64,000 bases of DNA, from NCBI RefSeq assembly GCF_019733395.1, contig NZ_JAIHOO010000001.1:372001-436000 (forward strand), given 5' to 3'. Under the pieces are notes generated by a model. The model saw only the letters and a list, made by a program, of their open reading frames with translations, had not been told where the DNA came from and did not search any database. The stretch comes from Lysobacter sp. BMK333-48F3 (lineage in GTDB: Bacteria; Pseudomonadota; Gammaproteobacteria; Xanthomonadales; Xanthomonadaceae). The position numbers and the translations under genes were made by a program. Shown here in pieces: positions 8,468 through 18,100 of this stretch; positions within the stretch are counted from its first letter, which is position 1; each line of letters begins with the position of its first letter.

Positions 8468-9478
8468 TCAGGCCGCCTTCTGCCACTGGCCCAGCGCGGC
8501 CAGGCCGTTGGCCTTGGCGCGCTCGTACACGGTCTGCTGGGCCTTGGCGACGTTGCCGGCCAGGTCCTGCGACCACAGCTTCAGCGCCGCCGACTGCATG
8601 GCGCGGCCGTAGGAGAACGACAGCGGCCACGGGTTCGGGCCCATCAGGTTCATCGCGTTGAGGTGGGCGGTGGCGTCCTCGTCGGACTGGCCGCCGGACA
8701 GGAACACGATGCCCGGCAGGGTCGCCGGCACGGTCGACTTCAGGCACTGCAGGGTGGCGGCGGCGACTTCCTCGACGCTGGCCTTGTCCGCGGCCAGGGT
8801 GCCCGGCAGGACCATCGAGGCCTTCAGGATGGTGCCTTCCAGCAGCACGCTGTGCTCGTACAGAGCGCCGAACAGCGAGCGCAGGGTGACTTCGGTGACT
8901 TCGAAGCAGGTGTCGATGTCGTGGCTGCCGTCCATGATCACTTCCGGCTCGACCATCGGCACCAGGCCCTGCTCCTGGCACAGCGCGGCGTAGCGCGCCA
9001 GGGCGTGGCTGTTGGCCTCGATGCAGGTGCCCGAGGGGATGTCGTCGCCGATGTTGATCACCGCGCGCCACTTGGCGAAGCGGGCGCCGAGCTTGTAGTA
9101 CTCCTCCAGGCGCGCGCGCAGGCCGTCGAGGCCTTCGGTGACCACTTCGCCCGGGAAACCGGCCAGCGGCTGCGGGCCCTTGTCGACCTTGATGCCCGGG
9201 ATCACGCCGTTGTCCATCATGATCTTGGTGAACGGCACGCCGGCCTTGGTCGACTGGCGGATGGTTTCGTCGTACAGGATCGCGCCGGAGATGTAGTCGC
9301 CGATCTTCGGCGTGGTCAGCAGCAGCTCGCGGTAGGCGCGGCGATTTTCTTCGGTGTTGTCGATGCCGACGCCGGCGAAGCGCTTGGCGATGGTGGCGTT
9401 CGACTCGTCGATCGCGATGATGCCCTTGCCCGCGGCGACCATGGCCTGGGCGGTTTCGGCAAGCTGTTCGATGCTCAT
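8468..9478 (-). CDS. Fructose-bisphosphate aldolase, class I
   Basis: 336 residues. This is a class I (Schiff-base) aldolase that splits fructose-1,6-bisphosphate into two triose phosphates in glycolysis. Family landmarks are GKGIIAIDESNATIAKRF near the N-terminus, the KWRAVINIGDDIPS region, MVEPEVIMDG and the lysine-containing GTILKASMVLPG that forms the Schiff base, then FLSGGQSDEDATAHLNAMN. In xanthomonads this gene usually lies near pyruvate kinase; here the glycosidase and SH3 protein genes sit between them. A TATAAT box lies about 33 bases upstream of the ATG. Confidence 0.95.
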   Translation of the reverse strand: MSIEQLAETAQAMVAAGKGIIAIDESNATIAKRFAGVGIDNTEENRRAYRELLLTTPKIGDYISGAILYDETIRQSTKAGVPFTKIMMDNGVIPGIKVDKGPQPLAGFPGEVVTEGLDGLRARLEEYYKLGARFAKWRAVINIGDDIPSGTCIEANSHALARYAALCQEQGLVPMVEPEVIMDGSHDIDTCFEVTEVTLRSLFGALYEHSVLLEGTILKASMVLPGTLAADKASVEEVAAATLQCLKSTVPATLPGIVFLSGGQSDEDATAHLNAMNLMGPNPWPLSFSYGRAMQSAALKLWSQDLAGNVAKAQQTVYERAKANGLAALGQWQKAA

Positions 9479-9510
9479 GGAGATCCTGCGGGAGCGGTGG
9501 GAAGCCCGCG

Positions 9511-9516
9511 ATTATA
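9511..9516 (-). promoter_or_regulatory. Probable -10 box of the aldolase gene
   Basis: The minus strand reads TATAAT here, 33 bases upstream of the aldolase ATG in otherwise GC-rich DNA. A matching -35 hexamer at 17 bases spacing (GGGCAG) is poor, so only the -10 element is convincing. Confidence 0.5.
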
Positions 9517-9778
9517 GCCGCTGCCGGTGAACACTGCCCTGACTGCGCCCTGTTCAATCAGGGACTTGCGACGTGCGGCGCGGGTAACCGGTTACAAAAC
9601 GGGGCGGCCGTAGCGACCGACACCGATGTCATCGGGAGCATCGCACCCCGATCCAGCCCGCAGCCGAGGCATGCGGGCCGTCAACTCGACGGCCGAGGCA
9701 CGCTGCTTACACAGTTGCGTCCGCCTCCGCCCGCACGCGAGCCGACGCCGGGGCGCTCCATGCCGAAATCCCGTCGGG

Positions 9779-9810
9779 CACCGGCGGACGGTCTGGCCGT
9801 CCGCCGGCGG
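9779..9810 (-). terminator. Stem-loop after the glycosidase gene
   Basis: CCGGCGGACGG and CCGTCCGCCGG form an 11-bp stem just after the glycosidase stop. There is no T run, so termination by this stem is likely but not certain. Confidence 0.5.
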
Positions 9811-9817
9811 TTACACC

Positions 9818-11623
9818 TCAGAACGGAATGCTCTCCAGCGAGTAGCACCCGGTGTACTGGCAGAACAGATTCGACGACGGCGACGGCGTGTTGTTGTCGC
9901 CCTTCAAGATGCCGTAGTGGTGCTCGGGATCGGGCGCCGTGATCAGGTCGCTGTGCACGTCGCTCATCCGGAACCAGATCAGATAGGTCAGCCACGGCAT
10001 CGCCGAGGCCTCCGGCGACTGGCTCAACTCCAGGGTGTGCTGCATCCAGTCGCGCAACTGGGTCGCCGAACGCTCCTGGCACGAGCCGGCGCTGCAGGAC
10101 ACTGACGAATTGCCGGCCTCGGACAGGATCACCGGCACATCGCCGTCGCCGTAATTCTCCAGCACGTCGTGGATGGCGTTGTTGGTCTGCAGCCAGCTGG
10201 CCGCGGTCGCATCGCCGAAGATGTACGGATGCCAGGACACGCCGTCGAAGTAGTCGCGCGCGCTGGTGCTGGGCCGGTTGCCGGCGGCGATGTTGGCGTA
10301 GACCGCGCCTATGAAATTGGCGATCGGCGCAAGGCTGACGTCGCCGAGCGGCGACGGCGGCGGGAAGAAGGCCAGCGCCTGCGGATTGCCGGCCTTGATG
10401 CCGCGGCGCGCATGCAGCATCAGGTCCATGGTGATGTCGACCCGGTCCTGGTCGTTGAACTGGACGCGCCCATTGGCGCAAGCGCCGGGCTGCCCCGCCA
10501 GCGGCGCCGCGAACACGTTCACGCCATTGGTCTCGTTCGCGACCTGCCACAGCTTGATCTGCGGATAGGTACGGGCGATGGTAGTCCAGCTCTTTTCGTA
10601 GCGCTGCAGGAAGCTGGCATACGTCGCCGAACCCGATTCCGGACACGGCAGGATCCAGGCCCCGCCGGACCGCTCCGGCACCCCGGTCAGCCAGGCAGGA
10701 AACGAATTGTCCACCCCGACCAGGGTGATGTTGGCGTCGGCCAAGGCCTGTACCGCGCGCTGATGCAGGTGGGCATAGGGCCCCAGGGTGTTTTCGTCGG
10801 TCAGGATGTGGGTATTGAGCATCCACATCCGGAACACCCGCGGACGCAGCCCCTTGGCCAACAGCACCTGCCGGTCGACGTCAGCCTGCTGTTGCGCCGG
10901 ATCGTGCGGATAACGCGAGACCGCATTCGGCACGATCGGCTCGCCCAGCCCCAGGCTGCCCTTGCCCGCCGGCTGCAGGCTCGCGTTCTGCGGCTTGCCG
11001 CAGTAGTAGAAGGTGTAGTCGATGTTGGGGCTGCCCAATGCGGTGTAGCGCGAATAGCCGCTCGGGCAGGTATGGGCGACGCCGGTGGCGGGGTTGGCGT
11101 ACGGCGCGGCGCCGTCGCCGGTCATGCCGGCGAAATCCATCCGCAACCCGCCCTCGACGTGCGGCCGGTAGCAATAGAACAGGTTGTGGTCGACGTTCGG
11201 CGTGCCCAGCGCCTGGCGGCGCTGATAACCGTCCGGGCACTCGTGGGTGCGGGTGAACGGATTGACGAAGTAGTGATAGCCGCGCCACGGCAAGGCGCCG
11301 TTGTCGGCACTGTTGGCCAGGCCGATCATGCCGCCGAAGTCGTACAGCGGCGCGCGTCCGGCGAGGTGCGGGCGGGTGCACAGGTACATCGACCAGTCGA
11401 CGTTGGCCGTGCCGTAGACCAGGTGGGCGTCGTAGCCGGTCGGGCAACTGGCCGCGCCGGTGGCCGGGTTGGCGTAGTACTGCACGGTGCCGCCGGCCGG
11501 GTACAGGCCGTACATGCCGCCGAAGTCGTAGGCGTCGCCGTCGGCCGCCCAGGCCGAGCCCGCCGAGGCCAACAGAGCGGCGGCCAGCGTCGACCGCACG
11601 ATGGTTGCGAATTCCTTGTTCAT
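9818..11623 (-). CDS. Secreted clan-A glycoside hydrolase-like protein with three N-terminal Cys repeats
   Basis: 601 residues with a signal peptide ending at AGSAWA (about 26). Residues 32-210 hold three repeats of 50-60 residues, each with a (Y/M)DF(G/A)GM start, a NPxT(G/R) element, CPxGY, and a (V/I)D...YxC end, so two Cys per repeat. From about 230 on there is a TIM-barrel-like domain with WQVANETNG (likely acid/base Glu after Asn) and VILSEAGNSS (likely nucleophile Glu), the clan GH-A pattern. The C-terminus has extra Cys (LFCQYTGCYS). It probably cleaves a polysaccharide outside the cell, and the repeats may bind carbohydrate. The GH family and substrate are not clear to me. Confidence 0.72.
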   Translation of the reverse strand: MNKEFATIVRSTLAAALLASAGSAWAADGDAYDFGGMYGLYPAGGTVQYYANPATGAASCPTGYDAHLVYGTANVDWSMYLCTRPHLAGRAPLYDFGGMIGLANSADNGALPWRGYHYFVNPFTRTHECPDGYQRRQALGTPNVDHNLFYCYRPHVEGGLRMDFAGMTGDGAAPYANPATGVAHTCPSGYSRYTALGSPNIDYTFYYCGKPQNASLQPAGKGSLGLGEPIVPNAVSRYPHDPAQQQADVDRQVLLAKGLRPRVFRMWMLNTHILTDENTLGPYAHLHQRAVQALADANITLVGVDNSFPAWLTGVPERSGGAWILPCPESGSATYASFLQRYEKSWTTIARTYPQIKLWQVANETNGVNVFAAPLAGQPGACANGRVQFNDQDRVDITMDLMLHARRGIKAGNPQALAFFPPPSPLGDVSLAPIANFIGAVYANIAAGNRPSTSARDYFDGVSWHPYIFGDATAASWLQTNNAIHDVLENYGDGDVPVILSEAGNSSVSCSAGSCQERSATQLRDWMQHTLELSQSPEASAMPWLTYLIWFRMSDVHSDLITAPDPEHHYGILKGDNNTPSPSSNLFCQYTGCYSLESIPF

Positions 11624-11816
11624 TGCTTCCTCGATTGCATGGTGTTCGAAGCGGCGCCCGCATGCGGCTGCCGCGCGCCCCTTTTACCCCACCGCCGTCG
11701 CTGCCGGCGAGATGTGCCATCGATGGGCGCGGCAGCGGTCCGATCCGGGCTGTACAGCGCGACCGCCGCCGCCCTAAGCTCTGCGGCCGAACCAACGCCG
11801 CACAAGGACCGCGCGC

Positions 11817-13160
11817 ATGTCTTCGAATTCTTCGTCCCGCCCCCTGCTCCGTCCGGCCCTGACCGCGCTTGCGCTGAGCGTTCTGGCCGCCGCACCCGCC
11901 GCCCAGGCCCAATCCAGCGACGCCGACCGCGAGTACCGCGATGCGGTCGCCAAATGCCAAGCCCAGCCGCAGCGCTCGACCCGCTACGTCGTGGTCGACG
12001 CGGCGCGGATGCGCTCGCTGCCGCGCGCCGACGGCGGCGCGGTGACCTCGGTGCCGATCGGCGCCGAGGTGCTGGTGCAGTGCTTGCTCGGCGACTGGGT
12101 GCGGGCGACCTCCGAACGCCCCAACCCCTCGGTCGGCTGGATCCGCGCCGATCTGCTCGGCCCGCGCGCGCCGACCGCGGCTTCGCTGGAACAGGACTAC
12201 CGCCGCGCCGCCGGCGCCGAACGCCGCACCGTCGCCGAACGCGCGATCGCGCTGAGCCCGTTCTCGCGCGCCAGCCACCAGTTGCTGATCGACGCCCTGC
12301 AGGCCGACGGCGACAACGCCGCCGCGAGGGCGGCGATCGAACGCCGCGAGCGCATGACCGCGCCCAAGGTCGAGCGCCTGGCCGGCGAGCCGCGCCTGCT
12401 GTTCGGCGTCGACCACGGCTACCTCACCGCGATCGCCCGCATCGACGGCCGCGGCCGCTACGCCGAGGCCACCACCGGCGACGACACCTACCCGGTCTGG
12501 CGCGGCTTCCACTTCTACCGCCACGGCGCCGGCGACGGCCTGGTCCAGGTGATCGAACGCGGCGAAGAGGTCGGCCTGGGCCTGGAGGCCAAGGTCCGCC
12601 ATCCGCCCGCGACCGAACGCGATGAGAAGTTGGCCGGGCTGGCCAGCAACGAAACCCTCGGCACCGGCGCCGCGCGGGTCGAGGCCAAGCTGTCGGCCGA
12701 CGAACGCCGCGCGGTCGAGCGCGAACTGCGCGCGATGCTGACCGGCAAGCGCCTGGACCGCGCAGCGATCGACAAAGCCCTGCGCCCCTACGACGAAGAA
12801 CAGCGCGCCGGCCTGCGCGTCAACGCGGTCGTACTGGCCGGCGGCCAGCGCCTGCTGGTCGCCACCGCCGACGCGGCGGTGCCGCCCAAGCGCGCCGATC
12901 AGGCCGACACCGTCCTGGATGCGGTCCTGGTGCTGGAGGCCACGGGCAAGCAGTACCGCAATGCCGGCAGCATCGGCGACGAAACCGGCGGCGACATGAT
13001 CGAGACCCACTCCTTCCACGACGCCCTGGACCTGGACGGCGACGGCGAAGCCGAGCTGATCTTCCGCCTGCACCAGTACGAAGGCAGCTCGTACCAGATC
13101 TGGACCCGCCAATCCGGCCAATGGAAGCCGGTGTACGCGGGCGGCTACACCGGCGCCTGA
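11817..13160 (+). CDS. Exported protein with bacterial SH3-like domain
   Basis: 447 residues with a signal peptide (LTALALSVLAAAPAAQAQ, cleaved near 31). Residues about 55-120 (YVVVDAARMRSLP ... GDWVRATSERPNPSVGWIRADLL) look like an SH3b domain, which often binds cell wall. The middle is charged and helical. The C-terminal DALDLDGDGEAELIFRLHQY matches an Asp-rich calcium-binding or FG-GAP-like loop found in extracytoplasmic proteins. It is divergent from the glycosidase gene with a 193-base shared upstream region. Function unknown; cell-wall association is inferred. Confidence 0.7.
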   Translation: MSSNSSSRPLLRPALTALALSVLAAAPAAQAQSSDADREYRDAVAKCQAQPQRSTRYVVVDAARMRSLPRADGGAVTSVPIGAEVLVQCLLGDWVRATSERPNPSVGWIRADLLGPRAPTAASLEQDYRRAAGAERRTVAERAIALSPFSRASHQLLIDALQADGDNAAARAAIERRERMTAPKVERLAGEPRLLFGVDHGYLTAIARIDGRGRYAEATTGDDTYPVWRGFHFYRHGAGDGLVQVIERGEEVGLGLEAKVRHPPATERDEKLAGLASNETLGTGAARVEAKLSADERRAVERELRAMLTGKRLDRAAIDKALRPYDEEQRAGLRVNAVVLAGGQRLLVATADAAVPPKRADQADTVLDAVLVLEATGKQYRNAGSIGDETGGDMIETHSFHDALDLDGDGEAELIFRLHQYEGSSYQIWTRQSGQWKPVYAGGYTGA

Positions 13161-13191
13161 GCCGCAAAGACCCTGTCCTGCGGCGGATACG

Positions 13192-13218
13192 GAAAGGCCC
13201 AGCGCGAGCTGGGCCTTT
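13192..13218. terminator. Terminator between convergent SH3 and pyk genes
   Basis: AAAGGCCCAGC and GCTGGGCCTTT form an 11-bp stem with A and T runs at the two ends, so it can serve both converging genes. Confidence 0.85.
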
Positions 13219-13250
13219 CGTTTACGCGATGAAAGCCGCGACGGGCCGGC

Positions 13251-14717
13251 TTACAACTCGCCCAGCCCCTCGGCGCAGCCGCCCGCGCCGACCTGCAACA
13301 GGCGCAGGGTATTGGTCGCGCCGTGCTGCTCCATGGTGTCGCCGCTGGTGAAGATCACCCGCTCTTCCTGGGCCAGCTTGCCGGTGTCGAACAGCTGCTT
13401 GACCGCGCTGCGCGCTGCATCGCGCGAGGCCAGGCCGCGACTGTCGAAATCGATCGGATACACGTCGCGCATCAGCGCCATGCGCCGGCGCGCGCCGGCG
13501 TGGCGCGAGAAGGCGTAGATCGGCGCGTTGGAGCGGAACCGCGACAGGAAGCGCACGGTGCCGCCGGACTCGGTCATGGCGACGATCGCGCGCACGCCGA
13601 TGTGCTCGGTCAGGAACATCGCCGCCATCGCGATCGCCTGGTCGGCGCGTTCGAGATTGCGCGGCGCGGCCTCGAAGTCGGTGTCGTGGTCGAACTGGCG
13701 CTCGGCGCCGAGGCAAATGCGCGCCATCGCCTCCACCGCCTTGACCGGATAGCGGCCGGCGGCCGATTCCTGCGACAGCATCACCGCGTCGGTGCCGTCG
13801 ATCACCGCGTTGGCGACGTCGAGCACTTCGGCGCGGGTCGGGATCGGGTTGTCGACCATCGACTGCAGCATCTGGGTGGCGGTGATCACCACCCGGTTGC
13901 GCGCCAGCGACTCGCGGATGATCTTCTTCTGCAAGCCGGGCAGCTCGGCGTCGCCGATCTCCACGCCCAGGTCGCCGCGCGCGACCATCACCACGTCGCT
14001 GGCGTCGACGATCTCGCCCAGGTTCTCGATCGCCTCGGCGCGCTCGATCTTCGACACCAGGGCGGCGTCGCAGCCGGCCTCGCGGGCGATCCGGCGCGCC
14101 TCGTGCATGTCGTCGGCGTTGCGGCAGAACGACACCGCGATGAAATCGGCGCCGAGCTCGGCGGCGATCTTGATCAGCTCCTTGTCGCGCTCGGTCAGCG
14201 CGCCCAGCGACAGGCCGCCGCCGAGCTTGTTCAGCCCCTTGCGGTCCGACAAAGCGCCGTCGTTGAGCACGGTGGTGATGATGCGCGCGCCGTCGACCGC
14301 GCCGACCCGCAGCTGCAGCAGGCCGTCGTCGAGCAGCAGCACATCGCCCGGGGCGACGTCGTTGGGCAGGCCGAGGTAGCTAACCCCGACCTCGCGCAGA
14401 TTGCCCGGCGGCGCGTCGGTGCTGGCGATCAGGTCGAAACGGTCGCCGGCCTTGAGCAGCACCCGGCCTTCGGCGAAGCGCTCGATGCGGATCTTCGGCC
14501 CCGGCAGGTCGACCAGGATCCCGACCTCCACCCCCTGCCGCTGCGCCGCCTCGCGCACCGCCTGCGCCCGCGCCACCTGCCCCGACGGATCGCCGTGGGA
14601 GAAGTTCAGGCGGACGACGTCGACGCCGGCATTGAGCAGGGCGTCCAGCACGCCCGGCGGATCGGTGGCCGGGCCGAGGGTGGCGAGGATCTTGGTGCGA
14701 CGCAGATTCGAGGACAT
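13251..14717 (-). CDS. pyk: Pyruvate kinase
   Basis: 488 residues. It converts phosphoenolpyruvate and ADP to pyruvate and ATP. Landmarks include RRTKILATLGPATD, VDVVRLNFSHGD, VDLPGPKIRIERF, the K/E active-site stretch LVSKIERAEAIENL, MVARGDLGVEIG and the conserved ITATQMLQSMVDNPIPTRAE. The C-terminal allosteric domain is present. The minus-strand ATG at 14717 starts the usual MSSNLRRTK. The opposite strand is open across the whole gene, which is a base-composition effect. Confidence 0.96.
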   Translation of the reverse strand: MSSNLRRTKILATLGPATDPPGVLDALLNAGVDVVRLNFSHGDPSGQVARAQAVREAAQRQGVEVGILVDLPGPKIRIERFAEGRVLLKAGDRFDLIASTDAPPGNLREVGVSYLGLPNDVAPGDVLLLDDGLLQLRVGAVDGARIITTVLNDGALSDRKGLNKLGGGLSLGALTERDKELIKIAAELGADFIAVSFCRNADDMHEARRIAREAGCDAALVSKIERAEAIENLGEIVDASDVVMVARGDLGVEIGDAELPGLQKKIIRESLARNRVVITATQMLQSMVDNPIPTRAEVLDVANAVIDGTDAVMLSQESAAGRYPVKAVEAMARICLGAERQFDHDTDFEAAPRNLERADQAIAMAAMFLTEHIGVRAIVAMTESGGTVRFLSRFRSNAPIYAFSRHAGARRRMALMRDVYPIDFDSRGLASRDAARSAVKQLFDTGKLAQEERVIFTSGDTMEQHGATNTLRLLQVGAGGCAEGLGEL

Positions 14718-15167
14718 AGGGGGCTCTCAGGACTTGGCCCAAAACTAGCACAGCTGGGCCGGCGGCCGGAGGCGCGAATCGGCGCTGCGCAACGGCCGCG
14801 ACGATGCGGTGGCGAATGTCATGATCCGGGGCGTTGGTTTCGCCCGAAACGCTTTCTCGCAACGATCGCCGGCACGGACGTTTTTCGACGTTTTTACGCG
14901 TTCGCGCCGATGGCACATTCGTTCAAACCGATGCGGCAAAACTGCGGCTCGCAGCGCCCGCGACGCTTGCCTTTTAGCCTGCCGTCTTCGACCATGATCG
15001 CGCGGCCACGGAGCATGGCCCGCCACCGATCGATACCGTCGCCAAGGAAGGAGGACGCCGCTACTCGGTTTTCTGCGTCACTCGCTTTCCCCCTCCCCTA
15101 TCAGGCTTGCGCCTCGCTCATCCCGGAGAGCGAGCGGCAGCCGTATATCTCGAACCAAGGATCAGGT
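14718..15167. other. Divergent upstream region of pyk and the RHS gene
   Basis: This 450-base gap separates two divergent genes and must hold both promoters. It is less GC-rich than the coding DNA around it and has T runs near 14880. I could not pick out a convincing promoter pair or a gene. An AAGGATCAGG ribosome-binding site lies directly before the RHS start. Confidence 0.5.
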
Positions 15168-18100
15168 ATGTCGATCAGACATTTCGAGCCGCCCCGGCTC
15201 GGCCCGACAGCCCGTCGGGCAAGCAAAACACGACCCACCATCGCCCGTTACCTGCTGGCTGCTGCCTGCGCCTTGAGCGCCGGCGCCCATGCGCAGGAAA
15301 GCGGCATCAAGTGGAAGATCAGCCAGCCCATCGGGCACGCAACCGTATACGACACCCAGAACCTCGCAGCGGAAGCGATCTGGGAACTGCCGGCGCCGAC
15401 GCCGGAGTTGGACGGTGCCTTTCTCTACGTCGACAAGGTCAAGGACACCAAGGTCGACGAAGACGGGAACCTGCACGTCACCTACTGGATGGGCGAAGGC
15501 CCGCCGAAGGATCCCGACTGGAAATACGGTTCCGACCTGGGCGGAGGCTTCGCGACCGAAGCCGAAGCGCTGGCGCTCTGGATTCAAATGCTCGACGACA
15601 CCAGTCCGGCTTGCGCACCCTCGGCGGCGATGACGCCGACTCAGGCCTGGACTCCGGCATCCCCGGAACAAGAAGGCAAGTTTGAGCGTCGCGGCTACCT
15701 ACCATCGGTGAAAACGGGCGAGAACACGCCTGAGAATCCCTGCACCGTCCAAACTCTTCAGCCGACTGAGCTGTCCCGGCAGCGACGTCTGCAATGCCCC
15801 AATCCGTTCATGGTCTGGAACGACGACAAGGGCACCTGCATTGATCCGGCCGAACTCACGGCGACCTTGGCCTCCGGGGTCAACTCCTGCGAGACGGACG
15901 GCGGCAGTTCATCGGCGGGCTTGGTCGGCAATCCCTGCGACGTCAAGACGGGCGAGAAATTCCAGATCGAAGCGGATTTCGACCTGGGCTGGATCAGCCT
16001 GACCCGCTACTACCACTCGGGCAGCTCCACCAGCACGGCCGGGTTCGGTCCTGGATGGTCGCACTCCTTCGGCACTCGCCTGGCGATCGGCGGTACGGCG
16101 ATCGGCCTGCTCGATGCCGGCGGCTATCAACAGCGCTTCAAGAACACGGGGGCCGCGTATTTCGCCACCAACGACAGCGGAGACCGGATCGTCTCTTCCG
16201 GTACCGGCTGGACGCTTTACCGCAACGGCAGCGTCCTGCAGTTCGATGCCGCCGGGCGGCTCGTCTCCGAGACGGCCGAGGACGGAACGTCGCTGAGCCT
16301 GACCTACGATCCGTTCGGCCGGCTGGATCGCGTCACCCATTCGACCGGGCGTTCGATCCAATTCCATTATGTCGACACATCCAGCGACGCCCAGATCTCA
16401 TCGATTTCGTCGGAAGGCACCACGCTGGTCAGCTACACCTACTACTTCGAGTACCCGGAGTTCCCTGTAGGGCTGGTTGAAACGGCGACCTATGCCGACG
16501 GGAAGCAGCGCAAGTATCACTATGAGGACACCCGCTTCACCCGCCATTTGACTGGGGTGACCGACGAGAGCAATACGCGCTTCAGCACCTTTGCCTACGA
16601 CGCCAAGGGCCGGGTCACCTCCAGCGTCCATGTCGGCGACAACGATGGCGTGACTCTGGCCTACTCTCCGCAGGGCGGCGGTACGGTCACGGATGCGCTC
16701 GGCGCTCAGGAAAGCTTCGGCCTTACGGCGGTTGCAGGCGCTCTTCCACGCAAGATTTCCGGCCTGACCGACAGCCGTGGCCCGGTGTCCCAGACCTTCT
16801 ACGACGCCGCCAGCGACTTCCGCCGCCGCCTGGACACCGTCATCGACCGCAACGGCACCCAGACCAAGCACAGCTACGCCGAAGCCAACGACCCGGTCAC
16901 CGGCCAGCCGGCGCGCACGCATACGGTCAAGGAAGCCGTCGGCCTGGCCCAGGAGCGCACCAGCCTCGAACGCCGCGACATCGCCGGCAACCGCACCGTG
17001 CTGACCCAGCTCGGCAACCGCGAGACCCGGATCGTCCGCAACGCCCGCCTGCAGCCGGTCACGGTCACCGTGCGCGACACCACCACCAACCAGACCCGCA
17101 CCACCACCTACGCCTACTGCGAAGCCGCCGACGTCGCCGCCGCCAACAGCACCTGCCCGACCCTGGGCCTGCTGAAGTCGGTCGACGGCCCGCGCAGCGA
17201 CGTCAGCGACTTAGTGACCTACCAGTACTACGGCAGCGACGACAGCACCTGCGCCACCCAGCCGGCGCTGTGCACCTACCGCAAGGGCGACCTGCGCAAG
17301 ACCGTCGACGCCCTTGGCCGCGCCACCGAGATCCTCGGCTACGACCCGCAGGGCCGGCCGCTGTCAATCCTCGATGCCAACAACGTGGTCACCGACTACG
17401 AGTACCACCCGCGCGGCTGGCTGGCCGCGACCAAGTTGCGCGGCGCCGACAACGCCGTCGAAACCGACGACCGCATCACCCGTATGGAGTACTGGCCGAC
17501 CGGCCTGCTGCGCCGGGTCACCCCGCCGGGCGGCGCCTACGTCACCTACAACTACGACGCCGCCCAGCGCCTGACCTCGGTGACCGACAAGGCCGGCAAC
17601 AAGCTCCAGTACACCCTGGACAAGGCCGGCAACCGCAAGCAGGAGGACACTCAGACCCCGACCGGCACGGTCCGCCAGACCCTGTCGCGGGTGTTCGACT
17701 CGCTGGGCCAGCTGCACCAGGCCAAGGACGCCGCCGCCCACGCCACCACCTTCAGCTACGACGCCGACGGCAACCCGGACCTGACCACCGACGCCCTGGG
17801 CCGGATCAGCGACCAGAACCACGACCCGCTCAACCGGCTCAGCCGACTGCTGCAGGACGTCAACGGCCTGGCGGTCGAGACCCAACTGGCCTACAACGCC
17901 TTCGACCAGGTCACCCAGGTCACCGACCCCAAGGGCCTGAACACGGTCTACGCCTACAACGGCTTCGGCGACCGCACCCAACTGAGCAGCCCGAACACCG
18001 GCATCACCGATTACAGCTACAACCCCGCCGGCCAGTTGGCGACCAAGAAGGACGCCAACGACGCCATCGCCCACAGCTACACCTACGACGCCCTGGGCCG

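Larger units (their letters stand above)
9479..9817. other. Intergenic region between aldolase and glycosidase genes
   Basis: This 339-base gap holds the aldolase promoter at its left end and a stem-loop after the glycosidase at its right end. I see no credible coding sequence in the middle part (about 9550-9775). Confidence 0.6.

Noticed and set aside
13323..15167. A long plus-strand reading frame that runs into the RHS gene from opposite pyk
   Set aside because: It lies antisense to a well-supported pyruvate kinase and has the repetitive Arg/His/Asp/Gln makeup of GC-rich shadow frames. The RHS start with signal peptide at 15168 fits better.
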